NCBI RefSeq assembly: GCF_000764305.2
Contig: NW_025947285.1
Coordinates: forward strand, 62,001-126,000
DNA length: 64,000 nt
Direction of reading: 5' to 3'
From: Hyalella azteca
Lineage: Eukaryota > Arthropoda > Malacostraca > Amphipoda > Hyalellidae
Position 1 is the stretch's first letter. Each line of letters opens with the position of its first letter. The notes under the pieces were generated by a model. The model ran no database searches. It was not told the DNA's origin and was given only the letters and a program-made list of their open reading frames with translations. Position numbers and translations under genes: made by a program. Positions 37,351 through 47,539 of this stretch are shown in pieces.

Positions 37351-38607
37351 CACCTAGAGTTAGCTTTCCTTAGATGGAGTCCTTAATTAAAGCCCTAAAC
37401 ATAAAGCATAGCAAATTACGAAGATCAAGACTCGGCAATCAACGATAAAACGTTAAAGTAGCGAATCGCTCTCAATACACAAGCAGGAGAGTAGATTTAG
37501 TTCCATAGCTGCAATCTACAGAAGATTGTTCATTTATTATTAGTTACAGTTTATATACGAGGACGGCCGTTACGTTCCATGGTAACAATCCTCTTTTTAA
37601 TGCACTAATAAAAAGAACAACGCAAAAACAGGGAGCATACATTACATACTTGAACCTGAATATAATACGAGGCTCAAGACCAATCTTTACCTTCGGACTT
37701 GCATCGTCTTGTTTTCATTTTAATTTAAATTATTATATTAATTATATTAACACTATCAAACATAATTATCATCGTAAATTATATTAACAGTATCAAAATA
37801 TCAGAAAAAAACACTGAAACAATGAAGAAAATTCATAACAAAAGGTTCATGGCAAATACAAATGGACATTGATGGGGAAGAACTTGCTGAGTCCCAAAAA
37901 ATTTTACCAAATTCATGTTTTTCACCATTATGTCTTCTAATTCGTTCGTTCATGTACTTATACCGTTCAGCACAAAGAAGCCACCATGCCGCGGTTTGCA
38001 AGCTGTCCAAAGACAATTATATGCAAAGAACTGTCACTACTTATATCGTACAATATATGAAGAGTTGTAAAGATTGAGTCCGCGAGCGCAAAAATTTCCT
38101 CGGTAAAGTATCATAACTACGAGCTTTACATAAGCATCCTGCTCGACAGAAGAGAAATTTATGTAGGGAAATTCGACATCGCGGGGACAGTTATTAATGG
38201 CAAAACCGTCGAAACTGGGGATTGATCACATGGAAACTCTACAGAAGTGAATGAAAGTTCCGTACTTCAACGTCACGAGGTATTCATCAGTTTGCATTTG
38301 AAATCAAATTAGATTTGTTTAAAAAAATATAGTTGCAGCAAAAATAAAATAGCTTGCGTTCAAATTCTAAGGAGGAAAATCACGCGCAAAGTGTCCGTAA
38401 ATATGATGGCAATGTACAACCCAGACAGAGGCCGAGATGCTGTTAAAGATGCAGTAGCGGGTTTAGAGCGCATCGCATAATCCCCATTTGAAACGGACTT
38501 CCTTCAGTTCGAAGAAATACGTCAGATGCGAAACCAATTGCTAGGGCCATACCAAGTGTTGAACCCTCTCGTGCTTTCCCGACTGAAGATAAACAATTAG
38601 GAAGTAT

Positions 38608-38900
38608 ACGCACTTCTTGACTCCGGCTGCACAATCTCATCGATGTCAGTAGAGACAATGCAGAGATGTCGTCTTACTCCTCTGCTATAGAACTACAAGA
38701 TGCGCAGGCCTGAGGTGATAGGAGTGGGAGGCGAGATGAAAGTCTTAGGAAGGATCCAGCTCGTGCCAGCGACAGTCGACAGGATGAACTTTGTCTTCCA
38801 GTGCCAGGTTGTGGAGGGGCTTGTTACTCCTCTGCTTCTTGGCATCGACTTCATGAGCAAATTTTGTAAGACAGTCAACCTATACAACGTGCATGAAAGC
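38608..38900 (+). pseudogene. Retropepsin-like fragment 1 (retroelement relic)
   Basis: Reads VYALLDSGCTISSMSVETMQ, then a TAG stop after LTPLL, then PEVIGVGGEMKVLGRI and TPLLLGIDFM. This is the aspartic-protease pattern of LTR retroelements: D-S-G active-site loop, a flap-like GVGG, and the hydrophobic-hydrophobic-G-x-D strand. Two in-frame stops (one just before EVYALL) mark it as dead. No reverse transcriptase or integrase was found nearby, and no LTRs. Confidence 0.72.
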
Positions 38901-39218
38901 TTGGATCAAAACGTCATTAATTCTGTTGAAATGAGAAAAGCGTACAATGATGTATCCAAAGACATTAGAGACTTGATGATGGTACGGACTCGGTCGAAAA
39001 ACGGGCAGCTTATGCGACAGAAAATCCAACGACAACACCGGCAGCTCAGTCTGAGACTCGCGTAAAATACAAACTAAAACTTGTGGCACAACGTGCGGGG
39101 CACACATGACATCGCCGACCCCCAAAACCAAATTATCCGAAGATCGACCAGGATTTAAAGCTTCGGGAACCCTGAGCAAAGTCTCGAAGAGAAGCAACTG
39201 CTAGGAATGTAAACGTAG

Positions 39219-39557
39219 CAAGTGTGTTAGAAAACCTCTTTTGTGGTCACTCTGAACATCCTGAACCGCGAAATTAAGGCGATGGTCGATACGGGTTGTA
39301 GCAATACCATCATGTCTTCGGCAATGGTGAGGGAAGGTAACTTGGATAAACTGGTTGACTACTCGGAGAAGCTTTCCAGCTGCGTTCAAGGAGCAGCAGG
39401 GCAAGAAGATATCACAGGCACCGTGGTGCTAGTGCCGGCCTCTTACCAGGACAAGGCGCTCGTGTTCCCGAGTATGGTGATGCAGTCCGATGAAGAGCTC
39501 TTCTTACTGGGGGTAGACTTCATGAAGGCTTACCGCTGCTGTCTTGATATCAAGTAA
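39219..39557 (+). pseudogene. Retropepsin-like fragment 2
   Basis: Open frame of about 105 codons with AMVDTGCSNTIMSS (active-site D-T-G), a middle region with VQGAAGQEDITGTVV, and LFLLGVDFMKAYRCCLDIK at the end. The end resembles the L-G-x-D-x-x-x-x-x-x-C-x-I-D-L strand of Ddi1-type and retroelement proteases. It lies about 300 bp after fragment 1 with stops between. Could be a second protease domain from a related element or a divergent duplicate. No start codon or promoter supports a live gene. Confidence 0.7.
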
Positions 39558-41734
39558 TCGTGCCTTGAGATATCGTATGATGGCATCCCGTATCGACAGG
39601 CTATGGAATGAGTGCGAAATAGAGTCCTAACATGCAAATCAACGTAAACGTTAAAGAAAGTTTGGAAATGGTAATGAAAACATTGTTAAGAGTTTTAGTA
39701 GATGATGGGAATGAGTGATGATTCTATAGCGTGATTAAAAATGCGTCACAAAAAAAGAATTACTTTTAGAAGACGAATGGATTGAATGAAGTTTTACACT
39801 GAATTTGTATTTTCCAACTAATGATCTATGATTGTAACTTTTTTTCAATTATTTGGCAATGGAGTTCTCCCATGTCTGAGCGTTTAGGCAGATAAATGGA
39901 AATGTGCACATCATTTTAACCTATTTGACTCTCTATTAATCAATTCAAACTTGTCAATAAAAATGTTTATGCAATACATTGACCTTTTGAAGTTTAACTA
40001 ATTATGCTGTTTTTATTTATTCCAAAAAAACTGGTATATTAATTCTTACTGGTATATTCATATGTATTCAATTTTATTTCATTTATTATATAAAATAATT
40101 AAATTTTACTTTATAATTCAATTTTTTAATTCAATAATTCTGGAAACTAATGAGGATTGTTGGGAAAGTAGTGATCTAGCTTCAAAGCTTTAATACGCAA
40201 AGAGTATTTTTCCTTCAGGAGTAACTGCAAGTATTGAGTGTTGTCTAGAAAAACTTCACACTTCAAGAAAAAAAGTTATTTTAGCAGTTAAAGTACCAGT
40301 ATTTGAATTTTAAAAAAGTGTGACTGTTAAGTCTGTCAAAAAAAAAATTATCATGAGCTCAAAGGCTACAGGCTATGCCAGAAAATATTATATATTAGTT
40401 ATCAGACTAACTTTGCCAATAAAAACAGCTCCAAACAGCAGCCACATTGCTTTATTTTATCTCTTACCAACATAGTTAACTAATCAGATTTCTCACAAAA
40501 CATCAACAGCATGACAAGTATATACATGACTCAATTTATTTTTTATATTAACAGGGGTAAATAACTTTTACCTGAAAAAAATATATTCTTGGCTCAGGAA
40601 TAAGACATTTTCTATACCTGCTTATAAGCTTTTGCCAGAAAGAATGTCAACACAAATCTACATTTCATCATATTTACCAAAACTGGCTCATATCCGGATT
40701 GAAACATAGGCCAGCTTTGCCCAAAAAATTACCAGGTCGTTGGAGATAATTGTTTCACTAAGGCTTATTAAATATCGTGGGCAAAAGATGAGCATTTTAT
40801 TGATAGATGTAGGTGAAATTAGCAGGATGCCTCAAAGCAGATATTTACAGGATGCTTATGGGTGGTTGGCAATTGACAAATACTACATGGCAGGGCATTT
40901 ATGATCAACATGACCATAGGTAAATGTTTGGTATGGAGTAAAATCCGCAGCATTAATAAATGTGGAAGATGAATACCAATCTATGCAAACAGCAGATAAT
41001 GATCTCTACAATTCCAATCAAAACATTGATTTCCTGTGATCAGACTTGACATATATGCCAATTCAAGGGTGAGGTATCTCAAGGTATCTCAAGATCTGTG
41101 GTAATGCACAAGCTTCAAAATTTCTGTTATCAAACAATCTTGACAATGCATTTGTTGTTAATTTCATTTTTATGAATATTTTTGGCATTCATATCTTTAC
41201 ATATTCAATGCTGCAAATTGGATGCGCTAAAGGATTCCAAAATCCAGTTGTGACTCAGAGAACAGGATCAAAATAATCAATTTTTTTCTGAAATCTTGCA
41301 GCTCAAAAGGCATACAATTTCTTTAATTAAAAATCTCCCAGTTCCAGTCTATGCTTTGATTGAAACTCACAAATATAAAAAGCATTCCAACAAAATTTGA
41401 TTTTATGCAGTTTACTCTCACTTTCCTGACAAGAATTTCCATGCACAAAATGTTTATATTAATGGTATGGTAATCAGTCACCTTCACGTGAGACTGCATG
41501 CTAATTGCCAGGAGCAACGAGCCAACAACTTATCCCTGAAGTTGAACTGAACCTTGATGAAAACAAAAATATCATATAGTAATGTGCTAAATTGTCTCTA
41601 ACTTGAAGCAAAATATTTTTGTTGCTATTCAAGAACATACTAAAGATAATATGCAAAATATGTTACTGTTTGCATATTGACCTCCACAGTTCAGAAAATG
41701 GGTTTACAGTTAGAAAGCTGAACTCATGGGTCAC

Positions 41735-41939
41735 AAGCATGGAAAACATCTACCTTTAGGGCCGCGACTAAAGGTTTCCTGCTATTTCCAGAACCGTGAG
41801 ATTTCCGCTAAATGAATTACCTCCAATCCAATTTTCAACAAAAGTGCACGATCGGGCCGCAAGATTCCAAATGTATTAAAAATTTGTCACGTTGGAGCCA
41901 CAAGATTTCAGAAACAAGTAGGAAAATTCCAATCCTGAT
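41735..41939 (+). repeat. Dispersed repeat, copy 1
   Basis: Starts AAGCATGGAAAACATCTA and ends CAATCCTGAT, with TTGTCACGTTGGAGC inside. Copy 2 is 545 bp downstream; a partial, diverged copy of the front part is at 61,130-61,215. Confidence 0.8.
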
Positions 41940-42280
41940 TATTGGGTCATGGCCACAAATTCAATAAGCTCACAGCAACAAAAACACAGTTGCAGCCCAA
42001 ATTGGCAAAGAACATGTTTTACTAAACTTAACTAAACTGAATTATTTATTAAAAATTTAATTTTTGAATTAATCCAATCCTGCAATTCTTGTCCAGACTC
42101 GAGTCCAGTTTATATATACTTATAATGAAGCTCCTACTCTATGACTGACTCTGAAAAACTGGCCAATGGCCATTATCATGCATAAGAAATTGATTAAAAT
42201 ATTAAGTAGGTACATGAGAACATTAAAATTGAACTGATTCTAAAAAATCTTGGGTTTGCCACTATGCAATATGCTGAAAC

Positions 42281-42521
42281 AAGCATGGAAAACATCTAAA
42301 TTTAGGGCCACTAGAACTTTCCGTCATTTTTGGAACCACAAGATTTCCGCCAGGTGAATTTAATTACCTCCTACCTAATTGTTGCACAATCCAATTGTGC
42401 AACAATTAGGACAAACTTGATTGTTGCACAATCGGGCCACGAGATTCCAATTGTATTAAAAACTTGTCACGTTGGAGCTTTACAAGATTTCAGAAACAAG
42501 TAGAAAAATTTCAATCCTGAT
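42281..42521 (+). repeat. Dispersed repeat, copy 2, with inserted hairpin
   Basis: Same ends as copy 1. About 35 bp longer because of a perfect 17-bp inverted repeat (42,374-42,390 with 42,394-42,410, three-base loop) containing TTGTTGCACAAT, followed by a further TTGTTGCACAAT. Confidence 0.82.
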
Positions 42522-44699
42522 ACAGAAACATGGAAGCTGGAAGTAACAATAGTTTATAATTTTTTGTCCATTGAATATATCATACCCAAACCCATACCCT
42601 AGTAACCCTACATTACATACATATATATATATGTATATATTATATATATAGTGGCAGACCGTCAGTCAGACGCAGAGCAGAGTTTTTTAGACTCCACCAC
42701 AAGTACATTTTTGAGTCCTATAAGTAGACCAGTAAAGTATCATGGATACCAGCATTATCATAGGGTAAACACGGTATATTCCATCACATTGAGGACGCAT
42801 TGAGAAATGAAAAACTATAAAAAATAACTATATGCATTACTCAAGTTCTGTTTGCTTTATGTGACTCTCAAAACACCACACTACGCGTCAGCAACGGCGA
42901 AACGTCACAAAATGTTGCCATATTTATTTAAAAGCCTTTAGAATGCAAACCTACCAAATCCCTATATTCCGTCACTGTGTGTGGCTATATTCAGCACGTG
43001 GTGAGGCGTATTCCGACCGCGCTTCAAATTCTACTGATACGTAATGCCGTCATCCACGTGTTTGAATTATGTTTGCTGTGTGAGCTGTATTGGAATACAA
43101 CACGGCTTTGAATTAGAACACTAATGAATATTGAACACTACTTAGTTACGCTTTTAATTAACAACTATTGAGCTTTTAATTAACAACTATTGAGCTTTTA
43201 ATAAGGCAAATTTTAATTTTTGTACATAGCTTAGAACGATCTATGTGTGTCCAATTCAAGTTGTGACGGAATTAGTTTTCATGTGTCTAAATCCATTTCT
43301 CAACTTAATCATCTATTAATTTATTTACCGCTTGAAATCACCGAATACAAGTAATAAAGTACACTTAAAGGATTCCTATTATATTCACAGACATATTTAA
43401 AAGTCTCAAACCATAATATTCTTCCTATACAAACAGTTATTCACTATTTGGTAGAGCAAGGTCAACTGTCAAATTTGACACATTTTTCGATGATCTCACA
43501 CTGGCCAACTAGCTAGTATCTCATGAGATGTAATTAGCAAATCTTTAAGTCGAATATGAGAAAAACCTAGTATTAGTCATTGACTTTCATTGCTTTAAAA
43601 TCAAATCAGTGAAAACCGAAAGGCAGACAGTCAGACACTAAGTTTAATCTAATTTGAAAACTTTGCCTCATCTGCCAACAAAATGAAAGTTTCAAATAAC
43701 AAAAGCAAATTGAGTAGAACTTTTCAGAATTAGAAAATAAAAATACAACACACCGACACCAACAGCAACAAGCAACAATGGCATTGTTTGAAACTAGAAG
43801 TCTAGAGGTGGAATGAAAGCATTTGCATTTGGCAGAGCCGAAACATTAACATTGTTACGAATGGTCATGCCAAACTAGTTATTGCTTGAATGAAACAAAA
43901 TAGAGTGATAAGTTATTTTCAAATGTAAAATAAAAACATATTTTTCATTAATTTTGCACTTCTGCAGTTCAACAGGAAGGAAAATTTTTTCTCTTCGTTT
44001 TTTGGTCCGGGTAAGGAACCAATACTTAATTCACATGACATAGATGACTTTTTGTGCTCAGCCGTTGGCCATAAATTTGATTTCTAAACTAGCCCTGTAA
44101 CCTAACCTACGCTCAGCATAAACAAGCACAGCTACACTAAGCTTTAGAGCAATGATGCTGCAGCCAAACTAGAAACACAGCAAGATACCCCCATTCCACA
44201 ACGGCTTAACCCTCCACCGCCTGACGTGAGTAACCGGAGCAATATTGTCACAAGCCTGCTTTCCAAAACGGATACGTTCTAGTGAGCGCAAAATGACTTG
44301 CAGTGATGGTTGCCGCCACTTTCGACAACTTTAAAATGTTATCTGTTGCTTACAAACGTCGTCAGGTTGCTACACTCAATAGTTTACGGATAATATAAGC
44401 TGAAATCTTCTTCTTCTTTTCCGGATGTCCAAGCTGGGTGGACTTAAAGCCACAGGACAACCGCAAGGATGACCGTGGGGCCTGAGAGCTTCTGCAGTAT
44501 AAGCTGAAAGTTATGTTCTCGGAGAGTGGCATACGGCAGTAGATGGTTAAAGCCACAGCGCTGTATGTCCGCAACTACTGCTCCAGCCAGTATAGTCTTC
44601 CCTTAAGGTACTTGTACACGGGGACAGTGCAGGCGGCAAGTAGATCCGGCAAATTTCGGCCGCTTGGTGACTATCAGGCAAGTAAGCCTGTACACGAGG

Positions 44700-45246
44700 T
44701 TAGTATAAGGTGCCGATATCTTCTCGTTCCCGCCCGCCAGTGCATCGTTAGAAGCCGTCGAGTAAGGTCTGTGAAAATGGATAGTGGGATCACTTACAAC
44801 AACTCGAGTTTGAACATTGTTTATATACTCTTTATTCTAACCTTTAAAAATGCAACGTCGGGAACAACGGTATTATTGCAGATTAACTACATCCAAAAAA
44901 AGGGTGTTTTTTTTTTAATTATAAATCTGAAATCCATTTTTGGCGGTCGGCATCGGAAAACCGATTTTTTGCAATAATACCGATCACACGTAGCGCACGA
45001 CATCTTGAATGAAACTTACCCGTTGCACTGCAACGGGTAAAGAAGACGAAAATGTTACCCGTTGAACTGCAACGGGAGTTAGTATAAGGTGCCGATATCT
45101 TCTCGTTCCCGCCCGCCAGTGCATCGTTAGAAGCCGTCGAGTAAGGTCTGTGAAAATGGATAGTGGGATCACCTACAACAACTCGAGTTTGAACATTGTT
45201 TATATACTCTTTATTCTAACCTTTAAAAATGCAACGTCGGGAACAA
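44700..45246 (+). repeat. 169-bp direct repeat pair with palindromic spacer
   Basis: 44,700-44,868 and 45,078-45,246 both start GTTAGTATAAGGTGCCGATA and end GCAACGTCGGGAACAAC; I see a single difference (CACTTAC/CACCTAC). The spacer (209 bp) holds TACCCGTTGCA-C-TGCAACGGGTA (45,017-45,039), a perfect 11-bp inverted repeat, and another TACCCGTTGAACTGCAACGG. Too short for LTRs of a standard element; possibly a small non-autonomous element or a recent duplication. Confidence 0.85.
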
Positions 45247-45449
45247 CTAAACCCTGACTAATTAGGTCTTCTTTTAGTTCCACACTACTCGTTTAGCTCT
45301 TCATTTGTTGGAGTAACCAGCATGGCGAACATTCCACATTAATTCATATTTTTTGAATATCTCAAAAACAATTGAATATCGTCTGGACCCCACTTTGTTG
45401 GGTTGTTCTTAGAACCATTATCGTTCAAACATGCCAAGTCTTCACTTAA

Positions 45450-46205
45450 CCCATGATGCTTCACAAGAGCGGCACAAATGCTCTCACCATGGCTGCATCA
45501 GTGCAGTTACTGTCCGCTTCTCCAGCGAAAAAATTCAACACATCGTTGTCCCTCTCGGCCGCATCTCGGGCACATGCCTCTGAAGAGGCTGAACCCCTAT
45601 ACACGAGGACAGTAGCGTGGACAGTTCAAGCGGCGGATGAAATCGCGGCAGTACTGTCCCTATGTCCAGGCACCTTTATGCTACCACCCCATCATGCGCC
45701 TACCTCTACACTTACTCCGCGTCCTACCCTAGTGCAGCCGGGTCGCCTGCCGAAGACCACCACTGCCCTGGATGTAATGGACTATCATGATTCCTGCCTT
45801 CCGGAACGTAGCCTTCAACACTTCAAGCCGTCCGTATCTAAGCCGTGGCTCGAACCAGCACTCGGTCGAACGGCTACTCATCGAAGGACGATAAATTTTG
45901 GAACAGAACTTTGCCGTCTGAAACCTAACCTTAGATACGGTGAACGTAAAATTACGTAATTTAACGATGCTCGGAAGTCATATTTGATCCACGGCCTGGT
46001 GGTGCACGGCAGGTTTTATGCCAGGCCGGAGGTGGACAAAGCCGAGTGGTTCACGGCTGATTGGTGGATGTCCGGAGAGATCCAAGGCGTTCGATTCAGG
46101 GCTTGTTGGTGCACAAAATTAGTGGTGCACGGCTACGCTCCCGTGCAGCCAATTTTCGGCTCCAATATCCCCCACTTGTCCGCCACTCCACCATGCAGCA
46201 GCCAA
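45450..46205 (+). repeat. Dispersed repeat family, copy 1 (open frame 45,453-45,959 not supported as a gene)
   Basis: Shares blocks with 59,210-59,770: GAAGACCACCACTGCC, ATGGACTATCATGATTCC, GGAACGTAGCC, then CGGCTGATTGG/AGG and GGTGGTGCACGGCT. The 168-codon frame across it has no recognisable domain, and the second copy does not keep that frame, so a decayed mobile element is more likely than a gene. Confidence 0.65.
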
Positions 46206-46444
46206 TGAGGTTAGGTTAGGTGCGAAGAGGTATGCTTGAGTGGAGAGGTGGGGTAAGCGTGAAGGTAGACGCATGCTGTGTAATGTGTAGCCTCACTATA
46301 CTGGCTACAGCAGGGGCTATGGGGTAAGTGTGAAGGTAGACGCATGCTGTGTAAACGAGTTTAGATCTATGAACAAGGCACGAAAAGGAAAAGAATCGGC
46401 GACAGGCCACATCAGGCCTACATTTCAGCGCCGACATCATTATG

Positions 46445-47530
46445 TTATGTTATGTTATGTCAGAACAAAACAATTGGTCAAAAACACGAGGGAGATGTTG
46501 GGAGAAACCCTCGTCGCTCAGCTGCAAAATTGACTGCAGAAGCAGGAGTCAGTCGGACATCAATGCGTAGAGTCCTCAAAGATGACCTCAAAACCTCCCC
46601 TAACAACAAACAATGCATGACCTAACAGAGTAAACAGACCGTCATGAACGAATGAGGCTCGAAAGATGCCAGCACATTCTGGATCTCATTGAGGATGGCA
46701 CGCTGCCCAACTTGGTGTTCAGTGACGAGAAAAAATTTGACATCGGACAAGCGTTAACCGTCAAAATGACAAAGTTTGGAGTCGGGATGGATCTGTGGCA
46801 ACCAGAACAGCAACACGATGTCAAAATCCCATGTCCGTGGTGGTTTGGGCAGCGGTAACCGCCACTGTGAGGTCCCCACTCGTTTTTGTCCCCTCAGGAG
46901 TGATATCGAACAGTCAGCGATACATTTCGGACGTAAACACTTCAACGGCTCACCGTGGAGTTTTCAACAAGACTCTGCCCCATCACATGGCTCGAACATG
47001 ACCCAAAACTGGATCCCAGCGTTCATTAGCACACAGAAATGTCGAGAGGATTCAAATCAGGGCTTCTTGAGGGCCATTCATTTTTGCTAATGAACGCTGT
47101 GATGTGACTAATTTCTGGATCCCCTGGAATTAGTCATGCACATCCCAGCGTTCATTGACAAAAATGAATGGCCCTCAAGAAACCCTGATTTGAATCCTCT
47201 AGACTTTTTTGTGTGGACTATTTTAGAGAGCAGGGTCTGCAGAACACCTCATGATTCTTTGGATAGTTTGAAGTCTAAATTGACACGAGAATGGGACTTG
47301 ATCCCTCAAGAAATGCTGCGTGTCTCCTGTGACGCTTTCCAGCGTAGATTGGAGGCCGTCATTAAAAATAATGATGGTCATATTGAATAAATATGTCTGA
47401 GAATTGTTTAGGTAATTCTTGGCTTCTAGCTCATCCAATAAAAAAACAATGCACTTGTTTGTTTCATTGAGAAATAACAAAAAACATGCGTTGCCATAAA
47501 TATGGAGGACCCTGTACTGGCTACAGCAGT
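46445..47530 (+). pseudogene. Tc1/mariner transposase relic 1
   Basis: Blocks in order on the plus strand with frameshifts between them: helix-turn-helix part (QLVKNTREMLGETLVAQL, then SRTSMRRVLKDDLK written across a shift); LERCQHILDLIEDG; LPNLVFSDEKKF with the first catalytic Asp; VVWAAVTATVRSPLVFV; FQQDSAPSH with the second Asp; WPSRNPDLNPLDFFVW with a third acidic Asp; and an intact C-terminal run to a stop after DGHIE at about 47,390. The third residue being Asp points to a mariner/maT-like subgroup, not Tc1 proper. The 5' end with its inverted repeat is missing; the 3' end seems to be AATATGGAGGACCCTGTA near 47,517. Dead. Confidence 0.9.
47045..47200. repeat. Inverted duplication inside the mariner relic
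   Basis: 47,045-47,100 is the near-perfect inverse of 47,146-47,200 (AGAGGATTCAAATCAGGGCT against AACCCTGATTTGAATCCTCT). The inner flanks, GATGTGACTAATT and AATTAGTCATGCACATC, also pair. Only a short spacer around TCTGGATCCCCTGG is unpaired. One arm is transposase coding sequence, so the other is a flipped copy. Confidence 0.88.
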
Positions 47531-47539
47531 GGCTGTGCA

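Larger units (their letters stand above)
34781..38390. other. Intergenic DNA upstream of the ADGRA gene, with two minisatellites
   Basis: Just upstream of the ADGRA ATG are two to three imperfect copies of an ACGTGTAACATTATTTCAA word (34,780-34,860). I see no TATA box or initiator that I would trust. Besides the two repeats listed next, nothing recognisable. Confidence 0.6.
39560..44690. other. AT-rich intergenic stretch with a duplicated segment
   Basis: No gene recognised. Contains two direct copies of a 200-240-bp segment, a 17-bp hairpin, a TATATA microsatellite (42,615-42,655) and a short duplication of CTTTTAATTAACAACTATTG at 43,148-43,200. Confidence 0.65.
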
